Shown here in pieces: positions 1 to 10,267 of a stretch of 64,000 nucleotides of DNA. The notes below the pieces were generated by a model. It made no database searches, was not told where the DNA came from, and was given only the letters and a program-made list of their open reading frames with translations. Made by a program: the position numbers and the translations under genes. Each line of letters opens with the position of its first letter. Within the stretch, counting starts at the first letter, position 1. Source of the DNA: Stappia taiwanensis. GTDB taxonomy: Bacteria; Pseudomonadota; Alphaproteobacteria; Rhizobiales; Stappiaceae. The stretch spans positions 496,001-560,000 of the forward strand of contig NZ_BMCR01000003.1 in assembly GCF_014635285.1 (NCBI RefSeq), given 5' to 3'.

Positions 1-450
1 GGGGTGGTCGACGTCGATCCGGCGATCTTTGCCAAGGAAGTGCCCTGTCCGCCGCTGGAGGTGGAGGCGGGCAACTACCTGACCGCGAACTACGCGCGCG
101 GCAAGGACAACGACCCGCGCGGGCTGCGTTATCAGGCAAGCCTTGAGAAATGGGCGCGCAAATGCCGCCGCGAGGGCGGCGAGGTGAAGATGACCCTTGG
201 CGTTTCCGGCCGTGTCACGCCGGGGCCGGCGTGGAAGGGCGGGGAGATCCTGCTGCCCATTCGGGTGACCTATGCACCGCTCTCCGATGAGGGCGGCAAG
301 TCGGAGGTGAAGATGTTCACCGTCCCGGTCACCGTGGGTGAGGGGGCGCCGGCCGAGCAATGGGCGCTGGTCGAACAGGGGCTGGTGATTCCCCAGGATC
401 GCTCGATCAAGGTGCAGATCGCGCTGACCGACAAGAAGCGCCGCCGCTGA
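1..450 (+). CDS. Hypothetical protein, 3' end only
   Basis: The reading frame is open from the window edge, so the start and any signal peptide lie outside. The visible 149 residues have no motif I recognise. They are mixed alpha/beta in character, with two Cys (in PCPP and RKCRR) and a basic tail ending KKRRR. Codon use and GC match the neighbours, so this is a genuine resident gene. About 215 bases separate its stop from the glycine riboswitch, so it is probably not part of the gcv operon. No function can be assigned. Confidence 0.7.
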   Translation, partial: GVVDVDPAIFAKEVPCPPLEVEAGNYLTANYARGKDNDPRGLRYQASLEKWARKCRREGGEVKMTLGVSGRVTPGPAWKGGEILLPIRVTYAPLSDEGGKSEVKMFTVPVTVGEGAPAEQWALVEQGLVIPQDRSIKVQIALTDKKRRR

Positions 451-667
451 GGACAGGCGCCGGCCGGGAGCGAAACCGGCCGGAATCGGCGGGCTTTCCT
501 GGCCCCGGTCGCCAGTGTCGATGGAGGCCAGCCAGGGCGATTGACACTTCCTGCCGGTCCGGCGAGAGTGTATGGAGATTGAAGGCGGCGTTTTCGTTGT
601 GCGCCGCTTTTTCATTTTCCTGCGGCAGAGCCTCGGCGGCGATGCGGTGAGAAGATGAAATCATGTT

Positions 668-884
668 CTGCGGGAGAGACCGGGGCGACAAGCTCCGGCG
701 CCGAAGGAGCAACCGCCCCGGAAACTCTCAGGCCAAAGGACCGCAGGCCAAGCAACGCTCTGGAAAGCAGTGCGACCGGGACATTGGACCGGCCGGGCTC
801 ACCGAAGGAGTAACCGCCGGACGGCATCGCGCAGCGCGCGATCCAGCCGCAGGGCGGGAAATCTCTCAGGTTGTCGGGACAGAG
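668..884 (+). promoter_or_regulatory. Tandem glycine riboswitch upstream of gcvT
   Basis: Two glycine aptamers lie in series. The first (668-746) is closed by CTGCGG at 668-673 pairing with CCGCAG at 741-746. It contains the family core elements GGAGAG, GCCGAAGGAGCAA and CTCTCAGG..AAAGGAC. The second (758-884) is closed by CTCTG at 758-762 with CAGAG at 880-884. It repeats CACCGAAGGAGTAA and TCTCTCAGG, with a longer variable P3 arm. The linker is about 11 bases. The gcvT start follows 58 bases later. Known members of this class turn on glycine cleavage genes when glycine binds. I see no obvious intrinsic terminator between the second aptamer and gcvT, so control may act on translation (inference). 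Confidence 0.93.
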
Positions 885-942
885 GGGGCGCGTGAGCACG
901 GATGTGTTCGCGTCGCCGCACTCGTGAGCCAGGACGCCTGAC

Positions 943-2091
943 ATGACCCTTGAGACCGACGCTCCCCTTCTGTCGACACCGCTGACCGACCTGCATCGGG
1001 AGCTGGGCGCGCGCCTCGTTCCCTTCGCCGGCTACGAGATGCCGGTACAGTTTCCCGCCGGCATCATCGCCGAGCATACCCACACCCGCGAAGCCGCCGG
1101 TCTGTTCGATGTCTCGCACATGGGTCAGGCCTATCTGGTCGGCCCCGATCACGAGACCACCGCCCGGGCGCTGGAGCGGATCGTCCCCTCCGACATCTTG
1201 AACCTGAAGCACGGCCGGCAGCGCTATTCGGTGCTTCTGAACGACGAAGGCGGCATCATCGACGATCTGATGGTGACCCGGCCTGTCTCGGAGGCCGCGG
1301 ACGGCCGGCTGTTCCTGGTGGTCAATGCCTCGCGCAAGGCGGTGGATTACGACTTCATCCGCGCTGCCCTGCCGGACAATGTCCGGCTGGAGCCGATCGA
1401 GGACCGCGCACTGATCGCCGTTCAGGGACCGCAGGCCGCCGCCGTGGTCGCTGCCCATGCGCCTCAGGCGGCGGAACTGGCTTTCATGGCCGCCGCGCCG
1501 ATGGAGTTCGACGGCATCGCCTGTCACGTCTCGCGCTGCGGCTACACCGGCGAGGATGGCTATGAGCTGTCCGTTCCCGCCGGAGCAGCCGAGGCGATCG
1601 CCCGGGCACTGCTCGCTGATGAGCGGGTCCAGCCGATCGGTCTCGGCGCCCGCGATTCGCTGCGCCTTGAGGCCGGGCTCTGCCTTTACGGTCATGACAT
1701 CGACGAGACGACCTCGCCGGTCGAGGGCGCCATCACCTTCGTCTTGCAGAAGCGGCGCAAGGAAGCGGGAGACTTCCCCGGCGCGGACCGGATCCTGTCG
1801 GAGCTGGAAGCAGGCCCGAAGCGTGTGCGTGTCGGCCTGCGGCCGGAAGGCCGGGCACCGGCGCGCGAGGGCGCGGAAATCCGCGACGCCAGCGGCACGG
1901 TCGTCGGCACCGTCACCTCCGGCGGCTTCGCGCCGACGCTCGGGGCGCCGATTGCCATGGGGTATGTCGATGCCGCCCATGCGGCGCCGGGCACTGCCCT
2001 CGTTCTGGTGGTGCGCGGGCGTGAATTGCCCGCTACCGTTGCCGACATGCCCTTCGTGCCGCAGCGCTACTACCGCAAACCGAAATCCTGA
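943..2091 (+). CDS. gcvT: Glycine cleavage system T protein (aminomethyltransferase)
   Basis: This 382-residue protein is full length for the GcvT family. It transfers the methylene carbon from the aminomethyl-lipoyl arm of GcvH to tetrahydrofolate and releases ammonia, in the cytoplasm. Family features are the N-terminal LxxxHxxLGA..VPFAGYEMP region, the DVSHMGQ segment, and the GYTGEDGYE motif near residue 200. The C-terminal barrel ends in FVPQRYYRK. The ATG is preceded by an AGGA-type ribosome site. It is the first gene of the operon under the glycine riboswitch. Confidence 0.97.
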   Translation: MTLETDAPLLSTPLTDLHRELGARLVPFAGYEMPVQFPAGIIAEHTHTREAAGLFDVSHMGQAYLVGPDHETTARALERIVPSDILNLKHGRQRYSVLLNDEGGIIDDLMVTRPVSEAADGRLFLVVNASRKAVDYDFIRAALPDNVRLEPIEDRALIAVQGPQAAAVVAAHAPQAAELAFMAAAPMEFDGIACHVSRCGYTGEDGYELSVPAGAAEAIARALLADERVQPIGLGARDSLRLEAGLCLYGHDIDETTSPVEGAITFVLQKRRKEAGDFPGADRILSELEAGPKRVRVGLRPEGRAPAREGAEIRDASGTVVGTVTSGGFAPTLGAPIAMGYVDAAHAAPGTALVLVVRGRELPATVADMPFVPQRYYRKPKS

Positions 2092-2139
2092 CACCTTAAC
2101 CGGGACGGCGCGCCCGTCCGGAGCATCTGGGAGATTGCC

Positions 2140-2511
2140 ATGACCACCCGTTACACCGAAGACCACGAATGGATCACCGTCGAGGGCGATGTCGCCACCG
2201 TCGGCATCACCAACTACGCCCAGGAACAGCTTGGCGATGTGGTGTTCGTCGAACTGCCCGATGCCGGCAAGACCGTCGCCAAGGGCGATGAAGCCGCCGT
2301 GGTGGAAAGCGTCAAGGCCGCGTCCGAGGTCTTCGCCCCGCTCGATGGCGAGATCGTCGAGGCCAACACCGCCCTTGCCGATGAGCCGGGCAAGGTCAAC
2401 GAGGATCCGGAAGGCGCCGCCTGGTTCGTCAAGATCCGCATGAGCGACAAGAGCCAGCTCGACGGCATGATGGACGCGGACGCCTACAAAGCTCACCTGG
2501 AAGGTCTTTAA
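2140..2511 (+). CDS. gcvH: Glycine cleavage system H protein
   Basis: The gene encodes a 123-residue lipoyl carrier of the glycine cleavage complex. The lipoylated lysine lies in the ESVKAASE motif of the central beta hairpin. The N-terminal TEDHEWI signature is also present. It shuttles the aminomethyl group from the P protein to the T protein and passes electrons to dihydrolipoamide dehydrogenase, which is not encoded here. It starts 48 bases after gcvT behind a GGGAGA ribosome site, so it is co-transcribed. Confidence 0.97.
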   Translation: MTTRYTEDHEWITVEGDVATVGITNYAQEQLGDVVFVELPDAGKTVAKGDEAAVVESVKAASEVFAPLDGEIVEANTALADEPGKVNEDPEGAAWFVKIRMSDKSQLDGMMDADAYKAHLEGL

Positions 2512-2516
2512 AGACC

Positions 2517-2996
2517 ATGGCCCGGCACCTCTATCAGGCGGAGATCACCTGGACCTGCGAGGGCGACTTCGCGGCCAATGCCTATTCGCGTGGGCACCAC
2601 TGGTCGTTCGATGGCGGAGTGCAGGTGCTTGCCTCCTCCTCGCCGTCAATGGTGCCGCTGCCCCAGTCCATTGAAGCCGCCGTCGATCCGGAAGAAGGCT
2701 TCGTCGCGGCGCTGTCGAGCTGCCACATGCTGTGGTTCCTCGATCTGGCCCGCCGCGACGGTCTGGACGTCAAGGCCTATCGGGATGAAGCCGAAGGGGT
2801 GATGGAGCGAATTGCCCCCGGCAAGATGGCGGTCACCCGCGTCATCCTGCGGCCCGAGGTTACCTTTGGCGGCACCGAATTGCCGGAGGCTGCGCGGGTC
2901 GCGCATCTCCACCACCGGGCCCATGAGGCGTGTTTCATCGCCAATTCCGTGACGAGCGAGATCGAACTGGCCGCGCGCCCGTCGATCCTCGCCTGA
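2517..2996 (+). CDS. OsmC/Ohr family protein within the gcv operon
   Basis: This 159-residue protein belongs to the OsmC/Ohr thiol-peroxidase superfamily. It has the two expected cysteines, one in [12 protein letters not shown] at mid-protein and one in HEACFIANS near the C-terminus. In characterised relatives these form the peroxidatic and resolving pair acting on organic hydroperoxides. It starts 5 bases after the gcvH stop, so it is translated as part of the gcv operon. The family call is strong. A role in glycine cleavage is inferred only from position, for example protecting the dithiol lipoyl arm of GcvH. Confidence 0.88.
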   Translation: MARHLYQAEITWTCEGDFAANAYSRGHHWSFDGGVQVLASSSPSMVPLPQSIEAAVDPEEGFVAALSSCHMLWFLDLARRDGLDVKAYRDEAEGVMERIAPGKMAVTRVILRPEVTFGGTELPEAARVAHLHHRAHEACFIANSVTSEIELAARPSILA

Positions 2997-3015
2997 GATC
3001 ACAAAGGAGCACAGG

Positions 3016-4359
3016 ATGCGGTATCTGCCGCTTTCCGATACCGACCGCGCCGATATGCGCGCCCGTGTCGGTGTTTCGGACATCAACGAGATTTTTGCCG
3101 ATATTCCCGAAAGTGCCCGGCTGGACGGTCTGCTCGACCTGCCGCTGCACCAGAGCGAATTCGCGGTCGAACGCGACATGGCGCGCATGGCCGCGAAGAA
3201 CGTGGCGGCTTCCTCGGTGCCGTTCTTCGTCGGCGCCGGCGCCTACAAGCATCACGTGCCGGCCAGCGTCGATCACCTGATCCAGCGCTCCGAGTTTCTC
3301 ACCTCCTATACGCCGTATCAGCCGGAGGTGACGCAAGGCACGCTGCAGTACCTGTTCGAGTTCCAGACCCAGGTCGCCGCCCTGACCGGCATGGAGGTGG
3401 CCAATGCCTCCATGTATGACGGCTCGACGGCCACCGCCGAGGCGGTGCTGATGGCCCACCGGGTCACCCGGCGCAACAAGGCGGTGTTGTCCGGCGGCCT
3501 GCACCCGCAGTACCGTGCTGTGACCGAGGGGCTCAGCGAGATGGCCGGCGACCGGGTGGTCAGCCTTGCGGCCGATCCGACCGGGACGGAGGATATCCTC
3601 GCCGCAATCGATGACGAGACCTCCTGCGTCGTCGTCCAGTCGCCCAATTTCTACGGCCAGTTGGTCGACCTCAAGCCGATTGCCGAGAAGGCCCATGCCC
3701 ATGGGGCGCTGCTGATCGCCGTCTGCACCGAGGTGGTGTCGCTCGGCCTGATCGAGCCGCCGGGCGCGCAAGGCGCCGATATCGTCGTCGGCGAGGGCCA
3801 GTCCATCGGCAACGGCCTCAATTTCGGCGGTCCCTATGTGGGGCTGTTCGCCACGCGGCAGAAGTTCATCCGGCAGATGCCGGGCCGGCTCTGCGGTGAG
3901 ACCGTCGATGCCAATGGCAAGCGCGGCTATGTGCTGACGCTCTCCACCCGCGAGCAGCATATCCGCCGCGACAAGGCGACGTCGAACATCTGCACCAACT
4001 CCGGGCTGTGCTGCCTGGCCTTCACCATTCACATGACGCTTTTGGGCGGAAATGGTCTGGCGACGCTGGCGCGCATCAACCACGCCAGCGCGGTGAAGCT
4101 GAAGGCGGCGCTGGAAGAGGTGCCGGGGGTGTCGGTGCTGAACGACACGTTCTTCAACGAATTCACGGTGAAGCTGCCCAAGCCCGCGGCCGAGGTGGTC
4201 GAGGAACTGGCCAAGCGCGGCGTGCTCGGCGGTGTGCCGGTGTCGCGGCTGGAGCCCGGCCAGGCGGAGCTTGAGCCCCTGCTTCTGGTGGCCGCGAGCG
4301 AGGTCAACAGCGACGAGGACCGGGCGGCCTTCGTTACGGCGCTGAAGGAGGTGCTGTGA
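3016..4359 (+). CDS. gcvPA: Glycine dehydrogenase (decarboxylating) subunit 1
   Basis: The 447 residues match the N-terminal half of a split P protein. The start [14 protein letters not shown], the [13 protein letters not shown] segment and the [13 protein letters not shown] motif are typical of GcvPA. With GcvPB it decarboxylates glycine and loads the aminomethyl group on GcvH. An AAAGGAG ribosome site precedes the ATG. The gene now ends ...GAGGTGCTG-TGA. That TGA overlaps the start of the foreign gene that follows, which has displaced the original direct junction with gcvPB. Confidence 0.96.
   Translation: MRYLPLSDTDRADMRARVGVSDINEIFADIPESARLDGLLDLPLHQSEFAVERDMARMAAKNVAASSVPFFVGAGAYKHHVPASVDHLIQRSEFLTSYTPYQPEVTQGTLQYLFEFQTQVAALTGMEVANASMYDGSTATAEAVLMAHRVTRRNKAVLSGGLHPQYRAVTEGLSEMAGDRVVSLAADPTGTEDILAAIDDETSCVVVQSPNFYGQLVDLKPIAEKAHAHGALLIAVCTEVVSLGLIEPPGAQGADIVVGEGQSIGNGLNFGGPYVGLFATRQKFIRQMPGRLCGETVDANGKRGYVLTLSTREQHIRRDKATSNICTNSGLCCLAFTIHMTLLGGNGLATLARINHASAVKLKAALEEVPGVSVLNDTFFNEFTVKLPKPAAEVVEELAKRGVLGGVPVSRLEPGQAELEPLLLVAASEVNSDEDRAAFVTALKEVL
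4348..4356 (+). repeat. Left copy of 9-bp direct repeat flanking the gcv insert
   Basis: GAGGTGCTG forms the last codons of gcvPA and contains the Shine-Dalgarno sequence GAGGTG, 5 bases before the ATG at 4359. The identical 9-mer recurs at 4831-4839. The two copies bracket a low-GC gene, as a target duplication or a recombination between short homologies would leave. Confidence 0.75.
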
Positions 4360-4832
4360 TGGTTGACGGTTTGACGGCGGCGGTCGCAGGAGTTTCTAGT
4401 GCTCTGAGAATTGCAAAGCACATATTTGAAATAAATGCGGAACTCCAAAAAAGTGACCTCAAACTCAAGATGGCGGAAGTGATAGCGGCTTTGTCAGATG
4501 CCAAGGTTGCACTCAGCGAAGCCAAATCTGAATTATATGAAAAATCTCAAGAAATTGAGAGGCTAAGAAACTCTTCTATCAGAATAGATGGGCTGACGAA
4601 GCAGGGTGAGCTTTTCTATGATGGCGAGGTTTTAAAAGCCAATGCTAAGTGTCCAAGGTGTGTTGAGCATGATAGGCGGGTAATTAGTATTGTTGAGGAT
4701 GTCGAGTTTGGCGGGCATAGATTGAAGTGTCATGCGTGCGGAAGTGTTTACAAAAATCCATTCCACCAGAATTCTAGTGATTTTGGGCACGGTCGCGTCA
4801 TTCAAGACTACGATCCCCTGGAAGGAATCTGA
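4359..4832 (+). CDS. Low-GC inserted gene: coiled-coil plus zinc-ribbon protein
   Basis: This 157-residue protein has an N-terminal hydrophobic/amphipathic stretch (residues 1-27) and a heptad-rich coiled coil (about 28-72). A C-terminal four-cysteine zinc ribbon follows, with CPRC at 98-101 and CHAC at 124-127. A line I counted (4381-4440) is about 43% GC against roughly two thirds GC in gcvPA and gcvPB, and the codon use is AT-rich, so the gene was acquired. GTG at 4356 is an in-frame alternative start. The gene is bracketed by a 9-bp direct repeat that supplies its ribosome site and that of gcvPB. The architecture resembles small proteins carried by prophages and genomic islands (recollection, not a search). 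The function is unknown. Confidence 0.8.
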   Translation: MVDGLTAAVAGVSSALRIAKHIFEINAELQKSDLKLKMAEVIAALSDAKVALSEAKSELYEKSQEIERLRNSSIRIDGLTKQGELFYDGEVLKANAKCPRCVEHDRRVISIVEDVEFGGHRLKCHACGSVYKNPFHQNSSDFGHGRVIQDYDPLEGI

Positions 4833-4839
4833 GGTGCTG
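4831..4839 (+). repeat. Right copy of 9-bp direct repeat flanking the gcv insert
   Basis: This second GAGGTGCTG has its GAGGTG core 5 bases before the gcvPB ATG at 4842, the same spacing as in the left copy. Deleting one repeat unit (483 bp) would give GAGGTGCTGGCATGAGC. There gcvPA would end Val-Leu-Ala-stop with a classic ATGA overlap onto gcvPB. Confidence 0.75.
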
Positions 4840-4841
4840 GC

Positions 4842-6434
4842 ATGAGCATGAACACGCAAGGACGGCCGTCCGCGCCGACAGAGGCCGGCGGCACTGCGGC
4901 GCATGAGACCTTCACCGGCAACAAGGCGCTGCAGATGGAAGAGGCGCTGATCTTCGAGATCGGCCGCAACGACGTCTGCGGTGTGGACCTTGAGGAGCCG
5001 GAGGACTTCGTTCCGGCGCTTGGCGGCCATGCCCGCCGCGCCGAACTGGACCTGCCGGCCCTGACCGAGCCGGAGGCGATGCGCCACTATGTGCGCCTGT
5101 CGTCGAAGAACTACGCCATCGACGCCGGGCTCTATCCGCTCGGCTCCTGCACCATGAAGCACAATCCGCGTCTTAACGAGAAGATGGCGCGGCTTCCGGG
5201 CTTTGCTGACGTTCACCCGCTGCAGCCGCGCTCCACGGTAACCGGCGCGGTGGAGATGATCGCCGAACTGGCCCATTGGCTGGTGACCCTGACCGGCATG
5301 GAAGCGGTGGCGATGAGCCCCAAGGCCGGCGCCCATGGCGAGCTGTGCGGCATGATGGCGATCAAGGCGGCACACACCGCCGCCGGCCGTGATCCCAAGG
5401 TGGTGCTGGTGCCGGAATCGGCCCATGGCACCAACCCGGCGACGGCGGCGCTGCTCGGTTACAAGGTGGTGTCCATCGAGGCGCGTGAGGATGGCACGGT
5501 CGACACCCAGGCGGTGCAGGACCGGATCGCTGAACACGCGGGAAATGTCGCCGGCATCATGCTGACCAACCCGAACACCTGCGGGCTGTTCGAGCGGGAC
5601 ATCATCGCCATTGCCGAGGCGATCCATGCGGCGGATGGCTACTTCTACTGCGATGGCGCCAATTTCAACGCCATCGTCGGCAAGGCCCGGCCCGGGGATC
5701 TCGGCGTCGATGCCATGCATATCAACCTGCACAAGACCTTCTCCACGCCTCATGGCGGTGGCGGTCCGGGCTCTGGCCCAGTGGTGTTGTCGGAGCGTCT
5801 GGCGCCCTTCGCGCCGCTGCCGTTCCTGCGCAAAGGGCCGGACGGGCCGGAGTGGATCGAGAGCGAGGCGGAGCTCCAGGACGGCGAGCAGCCGTTCGGC
5901 CGGATGACCGCCTTCCACGGCCAGATGGGCATGTATGTGCGGGCGCTCGCCTACATGAAGAGCCACGGTGCCGACGGCCTGCGCCAGGCGTCGGAAGACG
6001 CGGTGCTCAACGCCAATTATGTGCGTGTCGGCCTTGAGGACCTGATGAGCCTGCCGTTCGGCTCGCGCTGGTGCATGCATGAGGTGCTGTTCGACGACAG
6101 TTTCCTCAAGGATACCGGTGTGACCACCCTCGATTTCGCCAAGGCGATGATCGACGAGGGCTACCATCCGATGACCATGTACTTCCCGCTGGTCGTCCAT
6201 GGCGCGATGCTGATCGAGCCGACGGAATCGGAAAGCCGCGCCGCGCTCGATCTGTTCATCGCCACCATGCGCGATCTGGTGATGAGCGCGCAGCGGGGCG
6301 AGACCGGTCGCTTCAAGGGAGCGCCGTTCCATGCGCCGCGGGCCCGCCTCGACGAAACCCGGGCGGCGCGCAAGCCGGTGCTGAAGTGGCAGCGTCCGGC
6401 CGCCAGCGAGGTGCAGCCGCAAGCGGCCGAGTAG
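4842..6434 (+). CDS. gcvPB: Glycine dehydrogenase (decarboxylating) subunit 2
   Basis: The 530-residue protein is the C-terminal, PLP-binding half of the split P protein. The PLP lysine lies in INLHKTFSTPHGGGGPG, and LGSCTMKHNPR is a family signature. The C-terminus carries an extra Ala/Pro-rich tail of about 25 residues. It pairs with GcvPA to decarboxylate glycine. It is translated from the GAGGTG in the right-hand direct repeat. It is the last gene of the operon, with an intrinsic terminator about 30 bases downstream. Confidence 0.96.
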   Translation: MSMNTQGRPSAPTEAGGTAAHETFTGNKALQMEEALIFEIGRNDVCGVDLEEPEDFVPALGGHARRAELDLPALTEPEAMRHYVRLSSKNYAIDAGLYPLGSCTMKHNPRLNEKMARLPGFADVHPLQPRSTVTGAVEMIAELAHWLVTLTGMEAVAMSPKAGAHGELCGMMAIKAAHTAAGRDPKVVLVPESAHGTNPATAALLGYKVVSIEAREDGTVDTQAVQDRIAEHAGNVAGIMLTNPNTCGLFERDIIAIAEAIHAADGYFYCDGANFNAIVGKARPGDLGVDAMHINLHKTFSTPHGGGGPGSGPVVLSERLAPFAPLPFLRKGPDGPEWIESEAELQDGEQPFGRMTAFHGQMGMYVRALAYMKSHGADGLRQASEDAVLNANYVRVGLEDLMSLPFGSRWCMHEVLFDDSFLKDTGVTTLDFAKAMIDEGYHPMTMYFPLVVHGAMLIEPTESESRAALDLFIATMRDLVMSAQRGETGRFKGAPFHAPRARLDETRAARKPVLKWQRPAASEVQPQAAE

Positions 6435-6465
6435 GTCGGCGGACTGAGCCGGTCACGTGAGACAG

Positions 6466-6501
6466 GACACCCGGTGTGGTTGCTGCGCCGGGTGTCTTTT
6501 T
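6466..6501 (+). terminator. Rho-independent terminator of the gcv operon
   Basis: GACACCCGG at 6466-6474 pairs perfectly with CCGGGTGTC at 6488-6496 across a 13-base loop. TTTTTAT follows directly. Confidence 0.85.
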
Positions 6502-6557
6502 ATGTGCAGGTAAGGGGGCTGGCGAAACGGCTTGGGCCGGGGCACGCCCACGCGAAA

Positions 6558-6590
6558 CCGCCCCCGTCCGGTTTGTCCGGACGGAGGCGG
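6558..6590 (-). terminator. Hairpin downstream of ccrM
   Basis: A 14-bp stem with one mismatch (6558-6571 with 6577-6590) and a 5-base loop lies about 37 bases beyond the ccrM stop. On the minus strand it is followed only by a short TTTC, so termination is likely but not certain. Confidence 0.5.
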
Positions 6591-6627
6591 GAACGATGCG
6601 CGGGGAACGCTTTGAAAAACTCGCAGG

Positions 6628-8206
<1,579 letters not shown>

Positions 8207-9715
8207 ATGACAGGTGTAGCAGAGAGCCGGATCGACGAGGGACCAATCACCGAATTCACGCCGCCTCACCGGCCGCATCTGTCGTTCCGCGACGCGGATC
8301 TCGCCGTGGCCCATCTGCGCAAGCTGTTCGAGGAAAACACCGCTTTCCTGCGCGAGGCCTTCCAGCGCTTCGTCAATGGTGAGCTGCCGGAGGGGCGGGT
8401 GCGCGCCTGCTATCCGGAGGTGCGGCTGGAAACGGCCACCCATGCCCGGCTCGACAGCCGGCTGGCCTATGGCTTTGTCTCCGGTCCGGGGGTGCATTCG
8501 ACCTCGATCACCCGGCCGGATCTGTTCACCGACTATCTGCACGAGCAGATCGAACTGTTGATCCGCAATCACGACGTGTCCGTTGAGGTCGGCGTCGGCG
8601 ATCTGCCGATCCCGCTGCATTTCGCCTTCTACGACGGCACCCATGTGGAGGGCGTCGCCGACACCCTGCAACGGCCCTTGGCCGATGTGTTCGACCTGCC
8701 GGACCTGTCGGTGCTGGACGACGCCATCGTCAACGGCACCTTCGAGGCGCCGGCGGGGACGCCGCGCCCGCTGGCCCCCTTCACCGCGCCGCGCGTCGAC
8801 TATTCGCTGCACCGGCTGCAGCATTACACCGCCACCGCCGCCGAGCATTTCCAGAACTACGTGATCCTGACCAACTACCAGTTCTACATGGATGAGTTCT
8901 GCCGGTTGGCGAAGGACCTGCTCGCCGACCCGGAGAGCGGCTATTGCCGTTTTGTCGAGCCGGGCAACGTTATCACCCATGCCGGGGAGGCGGGGCCGGC
9001 GGAAGGCGAGCGGCCGGCGCGGCTGCCGCAGATGCCGGCTTATCATCTGGTCCGTGCGGACCAGTCCGGCATCACCATGATCAACATCGGTGTCGGGCCA
9101 TCCAACGCCAAGACCATCACCGATCATGTGGCGGTGCTGCGGCCCCATGCCTGGCTGATGCTTGGCCACTGCGCGGGCCTGCGCAACAGCCAGCAACTGG
9201 GTGACTATGTGCTGGCCCATGGCTATGTGCGCGAGGACCATGTGCTCGATGCCGACCTGCCGGCCTGGGTGCCGATCCCGCCACTGGCGGAAATTCAGGT
9301 GGCGCTGGAAAAGGCGGTGGAGGAGGTCACCGGCTATGCCGGCTACGAGTTGAAGCGGGTGATGCGCACCGGCACCGTCGCCTCGATCGACAATCGCAAC
9401 TGGGAACTGCGCGATCACCGCGAGCCGGTACAGCGGTTCTCACAGTCGCGGGCGATCGCGCTCGACATGGAATCGGCCACCATCGCCGCCAATGGCTTCC
9501 GCTTCCGGGTGCCCTACGGAACGCTTTTGTGCGTCTCCGACAAGCCGCTGCACGGAGAGTTGAAGCTGCCGGGCATGGCGACCGAGTTCTACAAGCGGCA
9601 GGTGGCGCAGCACCTTCGGATCGGCATCCTCAGCATGGAAAAGCTGAGGGCGATGCCGCGCGAACGGCTGCATTCGCGCAAATTGCGCAGCTTCGCCGAG
9701 ACCGCGTTCCAGTAG
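8207..9715 (+). CDS. amn: AMP nucleosidase
   Basis: This protein of about 502 residues hydrolyses AMP to adenine and ribose 5-phosphate, linking purine salvage to AMP levels. It has the N-terminal AMP nucleosidase domain and a C-terminal nucleoside-phosphorylase-type domain. The latter carries LDMESATIAANG and SDKPLHGE, typical of substrate binding in this fold. I chose the ATG behind AGGAAAGGTGAGTGC. An upstream in-frame start at 8144 would add 21 residues of low coding quality. Divergent from ccrM. Confidence 0.93.
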   Translation: MTGVAESRIDEGPITEFTPPHRPHLSFRDADLAVAHLRKLFEENTAFLREAFQRFVNGELPEGRVRACYPEVRLETATHARLDSRLAYGFVSGPGVHSTSITRPDLFTDYLHEQIELLIRNHDVSVEVGVGDLPIPLHFAFYDGTHVEGVADTLQRPLADVFDLPDLSVLDDAIVNGTFEAPAGTPRPLAPFTAPRVDYSLHRLQHYTATAAEHFQNYVILTNYQFYMDEFCRLAKDLLADPESGYCRFVEPGNVITHAGEAGPAEGERPARLPQMPAYHLVRADQSGITMINIGVGPSNAKTITDHVAVLRPHAWLMLGHCAGLRNSQQLGDYVLAHGYVREDHVLDADLPAWVPIPPLAEIQVALEKAVEEVTGYAGYELKRVMRTGTVASIDNRNWELRDHREPVQRFSQSRAIALDMESATIAANGFRFRVPYGTLLCVSDKPLHGELKLPGMATEFYKRQVAQHLRIGILSMEKLRAMPRERLHSRKLRSFAETAFQ

Positions 9716-9724
9716 AGGCGGCCT

Positions 9725-10267
9725 TTAGCGGAACGCCGGCCCGTGGCACCAGCAGGTGAGCGAATGGCGGGTGCCATGGGTCACCGGCGTGACCCGGTGC
9801 AGCATGAAGGAGGCAAAAAGCGTTGCGTCGCCGATGCCGCGCGCTGCGGTGACGGTGGTCCCACCGGGATTGATCTCCAACGCGCCGCCGCGATAGCTCT
9901 GCGGATCGCTCAACTGCACGACGATGGTCAGCTTGCGCCAGCGCGCGATCGGGCCGTCGCCGATGTCCGAATGCCAGTCGTAGTGGCCGGCGACGCTTTC
10001 GTCATAGGCCGCGACCTGAAGCCGTTCGCGAAAATCGCTGATGTCGAAATCGAAGACATCGCGGTTGGCACGCGCCACGCCCGAGACGATGCGCTCCATC
10101 ACCCAGGCAGCGGAGCCGGTATCATCGAGCCAGGCGATGTCCGCGCGGCGAATGTTGTGATTGTGCAAGCCGCCGACGAGCCCGCCGGAGGTTGCCTGAA
10201 CATCGACGGCAAGGCGAATGACCTCCGCAGCTTCCGCAGCGGAGAAGAGGGCAGGAACAGCATGCAT
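9725..10267 (-). CDS. 2-oxoglutarate/Fe(II)-dependent oxygenase (PKHD type)
   Basis: The 180-residue protein carries the prolyl-4-hydroxylase-like double-stranded beta-helix. The iron triad is visible as H99-x-D101 (in DWHSD) and H157 (in LHRVTP), and Arg167 ten residues later binds 2-oxoglutarate. That spacing is characteristic of the PiuC/PKHD hydroxylase group. The substrate is unknown. The start at MHAVPALFS is preferred because the upstream in-frame residues look non-coding; a start up to 15 residues earlier is possible. It ends 10 bases beyond the convergent amn stop. Confidence 0.85.
   Translation of the reverse strand: MHAVPALFSAAEAAEVIRLAVDVQATSGGLVGGLHNHNIRRADIAWLDDTGSAAWVMERIVSGVARANRDVFDFDISDFRERLQVAAYDESVAGHYDWHSDIGDGPIARWRKLTIVVQLSDPQSYRGGALEINPGGTTVTAARGIGDATLFASFMLHRVTPVTHGTRHSLTCWCHGPAFR

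Noticed and set aside
799-2496. Long minus-strand frame across the riboswitch, gcvT and gcvH
   Set aside because: It covers confirmed genes and a riboswitch, and its composition (His/Gly/Arg-rich) is typical of a shadow.
4357-4830. Idea that the gcv insert is a normal insertion sequence
   Set aside because: No transposase and no terminal inverted repeats were seen, and the unit encodes only one zinc-ribbon protein. It stays as an unexplained insert.
4632-6422. Long minus-strand frame opposite gcvPB
   Set aside because: It is shadow coding opposite a clear PLP enzyme, with no recognisable motif.
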